A stretch of DNA of 64,000 nucleotides from NCBI RefSeq assembly GCF_027947595.1, contig NZ_CP116257.1:3720001-3784000 (forward strand), in the 5' to 3' direction. The stretch comes from Streptomyces lienomycini (lineage in GTDB: Bacteria > Actinomycetota > Actinomycetes > Streptomycetales > Streptomycetaceae). Both the position numbers and the translations under genes were made by a program. The notes beneath the pieces are model-generated. The model saw only the letters and a program-made list of their open reading frames with translations, was not told where the DNA came from and did not search any database. Of this stretch, positions 41,280 to 50,620 are shown piece by piece; position 1 is the stretch's first letter; every line of letters starts with the position of its first letter.

Positions 41280-42299
41280 ATGGGCGAAGCGACGGATGAA
41301 GAGACCGGGGCCGACGTGGTCCTCTCCGGGTACGGACCGGTCGGGCAGGCGTTCGTCGACCGGCTCGCCCGGCACGGGGACGCACTCGCACACCGCTACG
41401 GCGTACGGCCGCGCGTGGCCGCCGTGCGCGCGAGCTCGGCCGAGTGCCGGCCAGAGAGCGACGGATCGCTGCCGCCGCGCCCGTGCTGGGGTCCACGGCA
41501 GCCCCTGGACGAGACGTTCGAGGAAACCGGCGCGCGCGTCTTCGTGCAGGCCGTCCCGTCCTCGCCCGAACTGCGGCGGTACGCAGCGCTGGAGGCCGTG
41601 ACCGCGCTGCGCAGGGGAATCCACGTGGTGACCGCCACGAAGAGCCACCTGCTCACGCACTGGCGGGAACTCGACGCGGCCGCCCGGTCCGGCGGTGCCA
41701 TGATCAGGATCTCCGGTGCGACCGGAGCGGCGCTGCCCGCGGGCGACCTGTCGCGCACGGCGCTGCGCGGGCTGGACTGCCGCACGATCCGGGCGTGCCC
41801 CAACGGCACCGTCACCTTCGTGCTGGACCGTCTCGCCCGGGGCGACTCGCTGGACGACGCGATCCGGGCCGCGAGGCTCCGGGGGATCGCGGAGGCGGAT
41901 CCCTCGGCGGACCTGTCGGGCGAGGACGCCGCCACCAAGGTACGGCTGCTGGCCGCGCTGACCTGGGGCTGGGACCCGGCGACGGTGCGCGTGCGGGCCG
42001 AGCCGGTCGACGCGGGCACCGCCGGCCGGGCGGTGGACGCCCGCTCGCGCTCCCGGCGCCTGCGCGCGGTCGCCGTCGCGTCGGCGGACGAACCCCTCCT
42101 CGTACGCGTACGACTGGAGGAGACCGAACCCGGCGACCCGCTCCACGCCCTGGCCGGTCCCGAGAAGGCCGTGGTCTTCGGCTGCCCCGACGCGGGCGAC
42201 GTGACCGTCAGCGGCGGACGGTCGAGCCCGCTGGGAGCGGCCCTCGCCCTCGTGAAGGACACCATCGAGGCAACGGCTCCTCGCACGGGGTTTCGCTGA
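41280..42299 (+). CDS. homoserine dehydrogenase-like oxidoreductase
   Basis: A 339-residue protein with an N-terminal Rossmann motif SGYGPVGQAF (16-25), VTATKSHL (Lys121) and a C-terminal homoserine-dehydrogenase-type domain: NGTVTFVLDRLARGDSLDDAI and GEDAATKVRLLA, which supply the usual Asp/Lys pair. There is no ACT domain, and it is shorter than the biosynthetic enzyme (about 430). It may act on another amino-acid semialdehyde. It follows the DUF6807 gene on the same strand but is probably separate. Confidence 0.82.
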   Translation: MGEATDEETGADVVLSGYGPVGQAFVDRLARHGDALAHRYGVRPRVAAVRASSAECRPESDGSLPPRPCWGPRQPLDETFEETGARVFVQAVPSSPELRRYAALEAVTALRRGIHVVTATKSHLLTHWRELDAAARSGGAMIRISGATGAALPAGDLSRTALRGLDCRTIRACPNGTVTFVLDRLARGDSLDDAIRAARLRGIAEADPSADLSGEDAATKVRLLAALTWGWDPATVRVRAEPVDAGTAGRAVDARSRSRRLRAVAVASADEPLLVRVRLEETEPGDPLHALAGPEKAVVFGCPDAGDVTVSGGRSSPLGAALALVKDTIEATAPRTGFR

Positions 42300-42326
42300 A
42301 GGGCGCGGACCGGCTCCGCCGCCGGC

Positions 42327-43316
42327 CTACGGCAGGGTGATCACGGTCTTGCCGCGGGCGTGGCCCTCCTCGACGTGCCGTAGCGCCTCCGCGGCGTCGG
42401 CCAGCGCGTAGGTCCGGCCGACCACCGGGGTGAGCTGCCCGGCCTCGACGAGCGCGGTCACGGCGAGCAGGTCCTCGTGGGCCGGCCCGTCCGGGGTCGC
42501 CGGGAGGATCGGACGCAGCCGGTGCCGGACGACGGCGTCGACCGCCGCGAGCCTCAGCATCGCGCCGACCGCCCCGAACACCCGGCCGGGCGAGCCCCCG
42601 CCGTTGGCCACCAGGACGCCCGCCGGGGTGAGCACCCGGCGCAGCCGGCCCAGCGGGTGGTTGCCCACGTTGTCCAGGACGACGTCGTAGCGCACACGTC
42701 CGTCGGTGAAGTCCTCGCGGGCGTAGTCGACGACGTGAGTGGCACCCAGCGAGCGCACCAGATCGGCATTGCGGGCGCTGCACACTCCGGTGACCTCCGC
42801 GCCCAGGACCGCCGCGATCTGCACGGCGAAGGCGCCGACTCCGCCGCCCGCCCCGTTGACCAGCACCCGCTGCCCGGACCGGACCCGGCCCACGGTCCGG
42901 ATACCGCGCAGGGCGGTCACGGCGCCCATCGGAACGGCCGCGGCCTGCTCGAAGGTCAGGGCGTCGGGCTTGGGCACGAGCAGGTGCTCGGTGGTCCGCG
43001 CGAGCTCGGCGAAGGCCCCCGGACAGAAGCCCAGTACGGGATCGCCGGGCCGCAGCCCCCGCACCCCCGCGCCGACATGCTCGACCACCCCGGCCGCGTC
43101 GACCCCGGCCACCCGGCACCTCGGCCGGGTGAGCCCCATGCCGCCCAGCAGTCGCGCCGCGTACGGGTCGCCCCGCAGCATGTGCCAGTCGTACGGGTTC
43201 ACCGCGGCGGCGTGCACGCGCACCAGTACCTGGCCGTCCCCGGCGCGAGGCGGCTCGATCTCCCGCAGCCGCAGGGTGTCCGGCGGGCCGAACCGCTCCT
43301 GGACCACTGCTCTCAC
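42327..43316 (-). CDS. zinc-free quinone oxidoreductase-like MDR protein
   Basis: A 329-residue medium-chain dehydrogenase/reductase of the quinone oxidoreductase branch. It has the nucleotide-binding VNGAGGGVGAFAVQ (about 153-166) and lacks the zinc-binding Cys cluster of alcohol dehydrogenases. AAAVNPYDWHMLRG near residue 40 is typical. It probably reduces quinones or enones with NADPH. The start is GTG 43316 after GGCAGGG. Confidence 0.9.
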   Translation of the reverse strand: MRAVVQERFGPPDTLRLREIEPPRAGDGQVLVRVHAAAVNPYDWHMLRGDPYAARLLGGMGLTRPRCRVAGVDAAGVVEHVGAGVRGLRPGDPVLGFCPGAFAELARTTEHLLVPKPDALTFEQAAAVPMGAVTALRGIRTVGRVRSGQRVLVNGAGGGVGAFAVQIAAVLGAEVTGVCSARNADLVRSLGATHVVDYAREDFTDGRVRYDVVLDNVGNHPLGRLRRVLTPAGVLVANGGGSPGRVFGAVGAMLRLAAVDAVVRHRLRPILPATPDGPAHEDLLAVTALVEAGQLTPVVGRTYALADAAEALRHVEEGHARGKTVITLP

Positions 43317-43404
43317 AGCCCTGCCACCATCCCCTCGGGACGCCCCGGGACCGCCGCTCGCGGGTCGCGCGGTGAGGGCACCGTAGGGGCGCGGCACCCG
43401 CCCG

Positions 43405-44277
43405 TCAACGGCAGGGTTCGCGGGTGAACCGGTAACCGGTGAAGTCGGCCAGCGGGAGGTAACCGAGGCGCCGGTAGAGGGCGTTGCTGGTGAGGTTGGC
43501 GGGATCGGTGAACAGCACCACCTCCGCCGCGCCCGCGGCCCGTGCGGCCCGGCTGACCTCGGCCGTCACGGCTCCCGCGTAGCCGTGGCCCCGGGACCGG
43601 GCGGGGGTGTAGACGGGGTCGATCCGGACCTGCCCGCCGACCAGCGGGTTCGACCCCGCCATGGAGACGGGCGTACCGTCCGGGGTCTCCCAGAAGGTGT
43701 AGCGCTTCTCGGCGAAGCGCGTGTTCGCCCAGGACGCGGCGTCGATCGTCACGGTCTCGCCGACGTCCGCGGCGAACTCACGGCACCAGCGCATCAGCTG
43801 CTCGTGCTCCCGCTCGCCGACGACCCGGCCCCGGCCCGCCGCGACGGGCTCGGGCGGGGTGAGCGTGCCGAGCCGGTGGAGGCGGGCTCCCCAGACGCGC
43901 ACCGGCGCGGCGCCGGTCCTGCGCCGCCACGCCTCGGCGAACGCGGTGGCGGTGTCCTGGTCCGCGAGGACACCGGAGGGACCGCGGCCGAGGCCGGCCA
44001 GGTGGGCGGCGAGGGAGTCGGCCTGCTCGGGGGAGAGGAAGGTGAGGGTCAGCCGTCGGGTGGGCGGGCGGAGGAACACGGCGCGGACCTCACCGCCGGA
44101 CTCCAGCCGGCCGAAGACGGTGGCTCCCGGACCGAACGCGTCCGCGCCACGCGTGCGCAGCTTCTCGACCGCCGTCAGCGGCGTGGTGTGCAGGGCGGGG
44201 CGCGAGCGCAGGAAGTCCCATGCCCGGGCGAGGAAGTCGTCGAGGTCTTCGGTGAGGTGCCACGCGTCCGATCGCAT
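43405..44277 (-). CDS. GNAT-family N-acetyltransferase
   Basis: A 290-residue acetyltransferase. The C-terminal half holds the GNAT core: RSRGHGYAGAVTAEVSRAA is the acetyl-CoA pyrophosphate loop ([RQ]xxGxG/A form) and LYRRLGYLPLADF the final strand-helix. The N-terminal 130 residues are an extra domain of the sort seen in Streptomyces GNAT proteins. The acceptor is unknown. It is divergent from the DUF1838 gene. Confidence 0.87.
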   Translation of the reverse strand: MRSDAWHLTEDLDDFLARAWDFLRSRPALHTTPLTAVEKLRTRGADAFGPGATVFGRLESGGEVRAVFLRPPTRRLTLTFLSPEQADSLAAHLAGLGRGPSGVLADQDTATAFAEAWRRRTGAAPVRVWGARLHRLGTLTPPEPVAAGRGRVVGEREHEQLMRWCREFAADVGETVTIDAASWANTRFAEKRYTFWETPDGTPVSMAGSNPLVGGQVRIDPVYTPARSRGHGYAGAVTAEVSRAARAAGAAEVVLFTDPANLTSNALYRRLGYLPLADFTGYRFTREPCR

Positions 44278-44446
44278 GCCTCATGATTTCCGGGGCGCCC
44301 GGCCCGCGCCAGGGGCGGGTGTCGTCGTCACCCGCGGTGAGGACCGCCGCCTCCGGCGCGTGCCCCACCGCCGCTTCCGGCCGATTTCCGGCCCCGTCCC
44401 GGGTGTTCGCCACCCGTCGCGGCGCCGGCCGCGCAGAGTACGTCCC

Positions 44447-45193
44447 ATGACGACACCCGCGGAGCTGCTCCGCTCCCTCGCCCGCACCCGTGCCTCCCTC
44501 GACGGCGAGGAGGTCACGTACTGGTGGTCCGGAAGCGTGTACACCTGGTCCCCCGACGAGCCCTACGAGCGCGCCTTCGGCTTCGAAGGCGTCAACGTCG
44601 CCCGCCTGGTCCAGGACGCCGGGGACGGCCCGGACTCCTACCGGCTGCTCACCCGCGAGGCCGCCTTCTACCTCGACCCCGTCACCGGCGAGATCCTGGA
44701 GACCTGGCGGGGCCTGCCGGTGGTGCACATCTGGAACGACCCCGCCAACCAGAAGTGGCGTCCCTTCCCGATCCCGACGACCGATCTCGGCGGACAGGTC
44801 TGCTTCAGCCTGGAGATCCCGCTCGCCTACCCGTCGCCGCTGCCGGTGGCGCAGTACCCGCTCCACTCGGCGGGCGACACGTACAGGGCCCTGGAGCTCT
44901 TCCAGTTCTTCGCCCGCCGCGCGGACCTGGCCGGCGCCGCCCCCAGCGTCCCGGCGACCATGTCCTGGACGCGGATGTCCCCCTGGGCCCCGTGGATGGC
45001 CCGCGGCCAACGGCCCGGCGGCCTCACCTACCACTGTCGGGGCCGCAAGCTCGGCTCGTACACCGAGGTGCCCGAGCGCACCCGCGGCCACATCGCCGAC
45101 CACCACCCGGAGTTCGCCCGGGCCCCGGAGAAGTGGAGCGAGCCGAACGAGACGAGCTGGACGTACTTCCGGAAGCTCAACCCGCCGGAGTGA
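44447..45193 (+). CDS. DUF1838 family protein
   Basis: A 248-residue protein without signal or membrane segments. DUF1838 hallmarks are DGEEVTYWWSGSVYTWSPDE near the N-terminus, FGFEGVNVARL, VHIWNDPAN and MSWTRMSPWAPWM. Aromatic-rich and predicted beta-rich; no reaction is known to me. It stands alone. Confidence 0.82.
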   Translation: MTTPAELLRSLARTRASLDGEEVTYWWSGSVYTWSPDEPYERAFGFEGVNVARLVQDAGDGPDSYRLLTREAAFYLDPVTGEILETWRGLPVVHIWNDPANQKWRPFPIPTTDLGGQVCFSLEIPLAYPSPLPVAQYPLHSAGDTYRALELFQFFARRADLAGAAPSVPATMSWTRMSPWAPWMARGQRPGGLTYHCRGRKLGSYTEVPERTRGHIADHHPEFARAPEKWSEPNETSWTYFRKLNPPE

Positions 45194-45274
45194 GCGCGGC
45201 CTCCCGAACCCCGGGCGGAGGCGACCGGGAAGACCTTCACGGCCATACGCGGCCGTACGCTTTATGGTTGCCTG

Positions 45275-45886
45275 ATGCGATTTGTTCCCGGTTGGGTCCT
45301 GCTCTCCTCAGGGTGTGCCCCCGTCGTGCTCATCGCAGGCTGGACCGGCGCCGCGCTGTGCGAAGGGGCGTCCTACAACCCCGTCACCCAGACGATCAGC
45401 GTGCTGGGGTCCTACGGTGCGGCCGGATTCTGGGTGATGACGACGGCGTTCCTCGCCCTTGGCGTCTGCCACCTGCTGACCGCCTGGGGGCTGCGGCCGG
45501 CCGCGACCGCCGGCCGCGTGGCGCTGGCCGGCGGCGGACTCGCCGCGCTCCTCGTCGTGGCGCTTCCCGCGCCGAGCAGCGGGGGTTCCCTGCACCACGG
45601 CGCGGTGGTGGTCGTCGGGTTCACGCTCCTGGCGGTGTGGCCGGTGCTGGCAGTCAAGGGCGGTCCGGCAGTTCCCTGGGCGCTGCGCCTCGCTCCCTCG
45701 CTCATGGTGACGGCCGCGATGGCCGCGGGCGGGGTGTGGTTCCTGATCGAGTTGCGACGGCACGGCGACGCCGGCGTCGCGGAACGCGTCGTGACCGCCC
45801 TGCAGTCGGTGTGGCCCTTCGTGGTGGCCGCCTCCTGTCTCCACCACTCCCGGCAGCGGGCCGGGCGGACGGCCACCGCCCGGTAG
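45275..45886 (+). CDS. DUF998 family membrane protein
   Basis: A 203-residue protein with six predicted membrane segments; NPVTQTISVLGSYG is the DUF998 signature in the first loop. Function unknown. It ends 25 bases before the convergent membrane protein gene. Confidence 0.85.
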   Translation: MRFVPGWVLLSSGCAPVVLIAGWTGAALCEGASYNPVTQTISVLGSYGAAGFWVMTTAFLALGVCHLLTAWGLRPAATAGRVALAGGGLAALLVVALPAPSSGGSLHHGAVVVVGFTLLAVWPVLAVKGGPAVPWALRLAPSLMVTAAMAAGGVWFLIELRRHGDAGVAERVVTALQSVWPFVVAASCLHHSRQRAGRTATAR

Positions 45887-45911
45887 GACGACGCGCCCGG
45901 GACGGCGGCGT

Positions 45912-46274
45912 TCAGCGCCGCGCCAGCGCCAGCAGGCTCAGCCCGAACATCAGGACACCCAGGGGGAGATGGACCGACGGCACGTGTGCGATGCCGAGCA
46001 CGACCTGGGCCGAGGCGAGGACGAGGAACCCGCAGGCGTGCCGGATAGGCCGGGGCGAGCCGCCGCCCGGCTTCCACGCCAGCACCGCCGCCAGCACGTA
46101 CAGCATCGACGCCCCGTACATCACGCGGGCTCCGGCACTGTGCAGTGTCTCCCCGTACGACGAGGTCAGCAGCAGTCCGGCTGAGACCGCCTGGAGGAAG
46201 ATGGTCAGGGTCTGCAGGGCGATCGCGATCCGCAGGAAGGAGAATCGGTGCTGCGCCGTCGCCTGGGTTGCCAT
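45912..46274 (-). CDS. small four-segment membrane protein
   Basis: A 120-residue protein with four hydrophobic stretches (about 14-34, 46-65, 77-94, 99-117). I do not recognise a named family with certainty. It is divergent from the ECF41 sigma gene across 102 bases, which raises the possibility that the sigma factor controls it. ATG is at 46274. Confidence 0.7.
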   Translation of the reverse strand: MATQATAQHRFSFLRIAIALQTLTIFLQAVSAGLLLTSSYGETLHSAGARVMYGASMLYVLAAVLAWKPGGGSPRPIRHACGFLVLASAQVVLGIAHVPSVHLPLGVLMFGLSLLALARR

Positions 46275-46376
46275 GCGTGGTCCCCATTTCCGCCCCCGGG
46301 GGCAGTGGATCGGTAAGGTCTCACCAGCCCGACGACGCGGGCCGGCGAAAGGTAAGGCGAGGGGGGCGGTCGGGGC

Positions 46377-47300
46377 ATGGGGACGGCAGCGACGGGCATC
46401 GACGAAGCGGCGGGCGAGCGACGCCAACTCATCAATGTCGCCTACCGGTTGCTCGGATCACTGGCCGAGTCCGAGGACGCCGTGCAGGAGGCCTACGCCC
46501 GCTGGTACGCGCTGCCGCGGAGCCGGCAGGAGCAGGTCCTGTCCCCGGGCGCCTGGCTGACCACGGTGACCGGCCGCATCTGCCTGGACGTACTCGGTTC
46601 CGCGCGGGCCCGGCGTGAACGCTACGTCGGCGCCTGGCTGCCCGACCCGCTGCCCGACCGCGCCGAATGGGGCCACGGCCGCGGCACCGACCCCGCCCGT
46701 CCCGCCGACCCCGCCGAGCAACTGGTCCTGGACGAGTCGGTGACCATGGCCTTCCTCGTCGTCCTGGAGTCGATGACCCCCGCCGAACGGGTGGCCTTCG
46801 TGCTCCACGACGTCTTCCGCTACCCCTTCGCCGACATCGCCCGCGTCCTGCGCAAAACCCCCGCGGCCTGCAAGCAGCTCGCGGCCTCGGCCCGGCGGCG
46901 GGTCCCCCTCGCGCCGGCCCCCGTGACGGCGGCCGCGCGGGCCGACGTGGTGCGGCAGGTCAAACAGGCGTGGGAGACCAAGGACATCGCGGCCCTCGTC
47001 GATCTCCTCGACCCGGCCGCCGTGATGACCGCCGACGGCGGCGGCAGGGCCAGTACCGTCCCGCGCCCGGTCGAAGGCGGGGCCCGCATCGCCCAGTACA
47101 TGCTCGCCGTCGCCGACCGGGCGCCGGGGCTCGAACTCCTGGAGAGGTCGGTCAACGGCGCCCCCGGCCTCGTCGCCCGCCAGGGCGGTGCCGTCATGAC
47201 CGTGGCCGCGTTCGATGTCGCCGAAGGCCGTGTCAGCCGCATCTGGGTGGTCCGCAACCCGGAGAAGCTGCGGCCGTGGACCGGGTCGGGCACCCGGTGA
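46377..47300 (+). CDS. sigJ: ECF41-group (SigJ-like) RNA polymerase sigma factor
   Basis: A 307-residue extracytoplasmic-function sigma factor. Sigma region 2 is at about 14-80 and region 4 at about 120-170 (PAERVAFVLHDVFRYPFADIARVLRKTPAACKQLAASARRR). A SnoaL-like domain follows (about 180-300). The group marks WLPDPLP, DGGGRA and VRNPEKL are all present. In ECF41 factors this C-terminal extension replaces a separate anti-sigma factor. Usual target genes encode carboxymuconolactone-decarboxylase-type proteins; none is adjacent. GPP34 follows after 55 bases. Confidence 0.93.
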   Translation: MGTAATGIDEAAGERRQLINVAYRLLGSLAESEDAVQEAYARWYALPRSRQEQVLSPGAWLTTVTGRICLDVLGSARARRERYVGAWLPDPLPDRAEWGHGRGTDPARPADPAEQLVLDESVTMAFLVVLESMTPAERVAFVLHDVFRYPFADIARVLRKTPAACKQLAASARRRVPLAPAPVTAAARADVVRQVKQAWETKDIAALVDLLDPAAVMTADGGGRASTVPRPVEGGARIAQYMLAVADRAPGLELLERSVNGAPGLVARQGGAVMTVAAFDVAEGRVSRIWVVRNPEKLRPWTGSGTR

Positions 47301-47355
47301 CGCCTTCGACGGACGCGGTCCCTTCAACCCACCTGACAGATACGGAGATCTCACC

Positions 47356-47958
47356 ATGACCACAGCGCACGACCTGACGATCGTCTCGCTCGAGGTGCCC
47401 TCCGACTACCCCGTCGAGCGCGGCGACCTCTCGCTGGCCCTGGCCGGGGCCGAACTCGTCGACCTGCTGGAAGCGGGGGCGGTGGCGCTGGACGGAGCCC
47501 TCCTGCGTCCGGAGCCGGCGGAGCGGTCCGGCGACCGGCTCCTCGACGCGGCGGCGTCCCTCGTCGGCAAGGAGCCCGCCGAGTCCGTGGAGGACTGGCT
47601 CTGGCGCCGGGGAGAGGGCCTGGCGGCGGAGTACCTCGCCGCCGCGGGGGCCGAGGACGGCGGTCGCGGGCGTCCGCGGTGGACGCTGCGGCGTACCGCC
47701 GACCGGCAGCCCACGGTCGACCCCTCGGCCCGCGAGCGGGCCACCGGCCGCTGGGCCTTGGGCGATCCGGTGCTGGTGGGCCTCGCGGCAGCCGTGGGAA
47801 TCCGGCACGAGGCAGCCGAGCAGGTGGGGGATCCCGAGGACGACGAGACCGCGGTCGTGCTCGCCGCCGTGCACGACGCCGTGGTCGAGCTGGCCGCCAT
47901 CAGGCAGCGCCGCAGCATCGAGGAAGCGGCGTTCGACAACATCTGGCGCGGAATGTGA
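47356..47958 (+). CDS. GPP34 (Golgi phosphoprotein 3-like) family protein
   Basis: A 200-residue all-helical protein of the GPP34 family, which Streptomyces encode in many copies. It has DLSLALAGAELVDLLEAGAVAL at the start, WTLRRTADRQPTVDPSARERA in the middle, and the hydrophobic LVGLAAAVG segment near residue 140. In eukaryotes GOLPH3 binds phosphoinositides; the bacterial role is unknown. The ATG has GGAGATC upstream. It may be co-transcribed with the sigma factor. Confidence 0.88.
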   Translation: MTTAHDLTIVSLEVPSDYPVERGDLSLALAGAELVDLLEAGAVALDGALLRPEPAERSGDRLLDAAASLVGKEPAESVEDWLWRRGEGLAAEYLAAAGAEDGGRGRPRWTLRRTADRQPTVDPSARERATGRWALGDPVLVGLAAAVGIRHEAAEQVGDPEDDETAVVLAAVHDAVVELAAIRQRRSIEEAAFDNIWRGM

Positions 47959-47971
47959 CGGCCCGGCCGCG

Positions 47972-48355
47972 TCAGATGCGCCAGGAACGCAGGGTGCCGG
48001 CGATGTCGTAGATGCTGAGCCGGGTGTCGCGGACCTTCCTGATCAGATCCGACAGGGCACCGTAGGGCGGGTCGATCCCCTCCCCGGACTGGTCCATGTA
48101 CTGACCGGTGACGAAGGCGGCGAAGAGGCTGTTGCGGTGGGGGAGCGGTTCCAGACGCACGATGGTGTGCAGGAGGGCCGCCGCGCGCCACGCGTTGTCC
48201 GGGTTGGACGCGGCCAGGGTCGGCATGCGGGTCCTGTGGCGTGCCACGGCCGCGACCAGGGCCGAGTAGTCCGTGACCGACACGTCCTCGTTGTCGAGGG
48301 CGGCGTCCTGGACGTCCAGCAGCCAGGGGACGTCGATGTACAGGGGATCGCTCAT
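47972..48355 (-). CDS. Fic/Doc-like toxin with degenerate catalytic motif
   Basis: A 127-residue protein whose size, helical pattern (AWRAAALLHTIVRLEPLP) and place after a small antitoxin fit Doc toxins. Doc has HPFxDGNKR; the aligned segment here is EPLPHRNSL, lacking the catalytic His and the Gly-Asn-Lys-Arg loop, so it cannot act by the normal AMP or phosphate transfer. It could be an inactivated toxin or one with a different mode. The ATG overlaps the antitoxin stop by one base. Confidence 0.7.
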   Translation of the reverse strand: MSDPLYIDVPWLLDVQDAALDNEDVSVTDYSALVAAVARHRTRMPTLAASNPDNAWRAAALLHTIVRLEPLPHRNSLFAAFVTGQYMDQSGEGIDPPYGALSDLIRKVRDTRLSIYDIAGTLRSWRI

Positions 48356-48594
48356 CAGGCGGCGGTGGCCCCCTCGCCGCGCTGGGACGGGGGGATCTCG
48401 TCCGGGAACGCCTCGTCGAACTCGGCGCGCAGCCTGTCCGCCCACGAGGCGGCGCCGGCGACGAACCGCTTGCGCTGCATCTCGCGGACCCCCAGATCGT
48501 GCATGTACTGCTTGAGGCTCTTGCCCTCGGCCGCGGCAGCGGCGCGCACGCCTTCCATTTCTTCCTCGGTGAAGGTCACGTTGAGTGATGGCAT
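48355..48594 (-). CDS. antitoxin of the Fic-like pair
   Basis: A 79-residue protein. The first 40 residues (SLNVTFTEEEMEGVRAAA) look like a ribbon-helix-helix DNA-binding fold; the charged C-terminus (WADRLRAEFDEAFPDEIP) would bind the partner. It is upstream of and coupled to the toxin-like gene, the usual order, and a dyad 9 bases before its start could be an autoregulatory site. Confidence 0.75.
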   Translation of the reverse strand: MPSLNVTFTEEEMEGVRAAAAAEGKSLKQYMHDLGVREMQRKRFVAGAASWADRLRAEFDEAFPDEIPPSQRGEGATAA

Positions 48595-48602
48595 ACGGGC
48601 AT

Positions 48603-48619
48603 GGTACCTACCCGGTACC
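48603..48619. promoter_or_regulatory. probable operator of the toxin-antitoxin pair
   Basis: GGTACC at 48603-48608 and 48614-48619 flank TACCC, giving two self-complementary half-sites one turn apart just before the antitoxin ATG. This spacing is typical of ribbon-helix-helix antitoxin operators. Confidence 0.5.
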
Positions 48620-48749
48620 TGATGTGCGACTCACCGGAGCGGGGACGTCCGCCCCGGCATGTCGCGGCCCGCCTCGCCGGGACCGTCGGCGAGGATTTCG
48701 TCGTCCGCGGTTCCGAGGACGCCCGGGCCCGAGCGGCGGGGAGGCAGTG

Positions 48750-49835
48750 GTGACGATCGAGCGGGTCGGACTCGTGGTCCACGGTGGCCGCGAAGGCGCC
48801 GCGGAAGCCGCACGGGAAGTCCGGCAGTGGTGCGCCGCGAACGCCGTCGTGTGCACGGACATCGACGTGTGGAGCGGTCCGGGCCGGCGCAGCGCCCGCG
48901 AGGAGGTGGACGCGGCGGGCGATCCGGACCTCGTCGTCACCCTGGGCGGTGACGGCACCTTCCTGCGCGGCGCCCGGCTGGCGGCGGAGAACGACGCTCT
49001 GATCCTGGGCGTGGACCTGGGGCGCGTCGGCTTCCTGACCGAGGTTCCCGCGCCGGCGGTGCGCTCCGCCCTCGACGCCGTCCGGGACGACCGGCTGGAA
49101 CCCGAGAGCCGCATGCTGCTCACCATGCGTGCCTCCCGCCCGTTGGAGGTCCCGCCGGAGATGGAAGTGCTCCTGCGCTACGGGCGGGGCCCGCTGCTGC
49201 CGCCACCTCGGGTGCGCACCGACTGCGAGAGCGGCGACGAGTGGGGCATCGCCCTGAACGTCACGGCCCTCAACGACGTGGTCCTCGAGAAACTGTCGAG
49301 GGACCGGCAGATCTCCGTCGGCGTCTACGTCTCCGGCCGGCTGCTGGCCTCGTACTCCGCCGACGCACTGCTGGTGGCCACCCCGACGGGCTCCACCGCC
49401 TACAGCTTCGCCGCGGGCGGCCCGGTCGTCTCTCCCCGGGCGGAAGCACTCGTCTTCACCGCGGTGGCCCCGCACATGACGTTCGACCGCTCGGTGGTCA
49501 CCGCGCCCGACGAGCCCGTCGGACTGCGGATCCTCGAACGGTCCGGCCGGGCCGCCGTGAGCCTCGACGGGCAGGTGCGGGGCGTACTCGATCCGGGCGA
49601 CTGGCTCGGCGTGTACGCCGCTCCCCGCCGACTGCGCGCGGTGCGGCTGGGCCCCATGGACTTCTACGGACGGTTGCGGGAGCGCATGCGGCTGACCGAC
49701 GCCCCCGCCGCGGTCGCCGACGGCACGCCCGCCCCCCTGTGGCCGGTCAGTACGCCCCCGCCGGGAGACCTCGCCCACCTGGCGATGCCGGTACCGGTCG
49801 CCGAGGGGACCCGCGAACGGGGGCGGGCGCGGTGA
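48750..49835 (+). CDS. nadK: NAD kinase
   Basis: A 361-residue ATP-NAD kinase that makes NADP. GGDGTFLRGAR (66-76) is the diphosphate-binding motif; LNDVVLEK and TPTGSTAYSFAAGGPVVSP are also diagnostic. GGGGAGG lies before two adjacent GTG codons (48747, 48750); I prefer the second on spacing. The C-terminus carries about 40 extra residues rich in Pro and Ala. Streptomyces often have more than one NAD kinase. Confidence 0.93.
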   Translation: MTIERVGLVVHGGREGAAEAAREVRQWCAANAVVCTDIDVWSGPGRRSAREEVDAAGDPDLVVTLGGDGTFLRGARLAAENDALILGVDLGRVGFLTEVPAPAVRSALDAVRDDRLEPESRMLLTMRASRPLEVPPEMEVLLRYGRGPLLPPPRVRTDCESGDEWGIALNVTALNDVVLEKLSRDRQISVGVYVSGRLLASYSADALLVATPTGSTAYSFAAGGPVVSPRAEALVFTAVAPHMTFDRSVVTAPDEPVGLRILERSGRAAVSLDGQVRGVLDPGDWLGVYAAPRRLRAVRLGPMDFYGRLRERMRLTDAPAAVADGTPAPLWPVSTPPPGDLAHLAMPVPVAEGTRERGRAR

Positions 49836-49886
49836 GGGCGGGTCGGTGCGGACAGCGCTCACCACGGCGGGGGTCGGGACGCGACG

Positions 49887-50576
49887 GTGCGTTCACCACA
49901 GCGGTCTGACGTGCGGGCCGCGCGGCTGCTGACGTTCTCCGCGGGCGCGGTCAACGCGTGGGGCTTCCTCTCCCTCGGCGGCGTGTTCACCAGCGTGGTG
50001 ACCGCCAACTCGGCCATGTTCGGGATCGGGTTGGGGAGTGTCGATCCGGTACTCGGAGGACTGGCCGGACTCGCGGTGCTCTGCTATGTGCTGGGCGCGG
50101 CCGGCGGCGGCTGGTCGGCCGTCCGCGCCGAGCGGGGCGCGCGGGCCCTCACGACCGACTTCCTGTTCCTCGAACTCGTACTCCTGTGGGTCGTCGCCGC
50201 GTGGTGGCTCGGGACGGGCGGTCACCCCAGCGGCTGGGCACGCACGGTGATGCTGGGCACGGTGGCGGCGGCGATGGGGTGCCAGAACGCCGGCGTACGC
50301 GTCGCCATGGGCGGCCGGGTGACGACCGCGTACCTGACCGGCCTGCTGACCCGGGCCGTCGTCGAGGCGGTGACCGAGCGGCGTCCCCAGCGGCAGGTCC
50401 TGGTCACGATGGGACTGCTGGTGCTGGGCGCCGTCGCGTTCACCCTGGTGGAGCGGTGGCTGCACGCGGTCGCAGCCGTGTTCCCCGCCCTCGCGGTGAC
50501 GGCGGCATGGCTGGGGAGCCGGTACGAGCGAAGCCGTCGCCCCGGGCGTCCGACGGCCCCGGCGCGACGCCCGTGA
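49887..50576 (+). CDS. YoaK/DUF1275 family membrane protein
   Basis: A 229-residue protein with six predicted membrane segments. LTFSAGAVNAWGFLSLGGVFTSVVTANSAMFG and MGCQNAGVRVAMGGRVTTAYLTG match DUF1275. Possibly a transporter; no substrate is known. GTG start, 51 bases after the NAD kinase gene. Confidence 0.87.
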   Translation: MRSPQRSDVRAARLLTFSAGAVNAWGFLSLGGVFTSVVTANSAMFGIGLGSVDPVLGGLAGLAVLCYVLGAAGGGWSAVRAERGARALTTDFLFLELVLLWVVAAWWLGTGGHPSGWARTVMLGTVAAAMGCQNAGVRVAMGGRVTTAYLTGLLTRAVVEAVTERRPQRQVLVTMGLLVLGAVAFTLVERWLHAVAAVFPALAVTAAWLGSRYERSRRPGRPTAPARRP

Positions 50577-50620
50577 CGACCTTCTCCGCGAACGGCTGGC
50601 CGTCGGTGCGGCGTCGTTTC

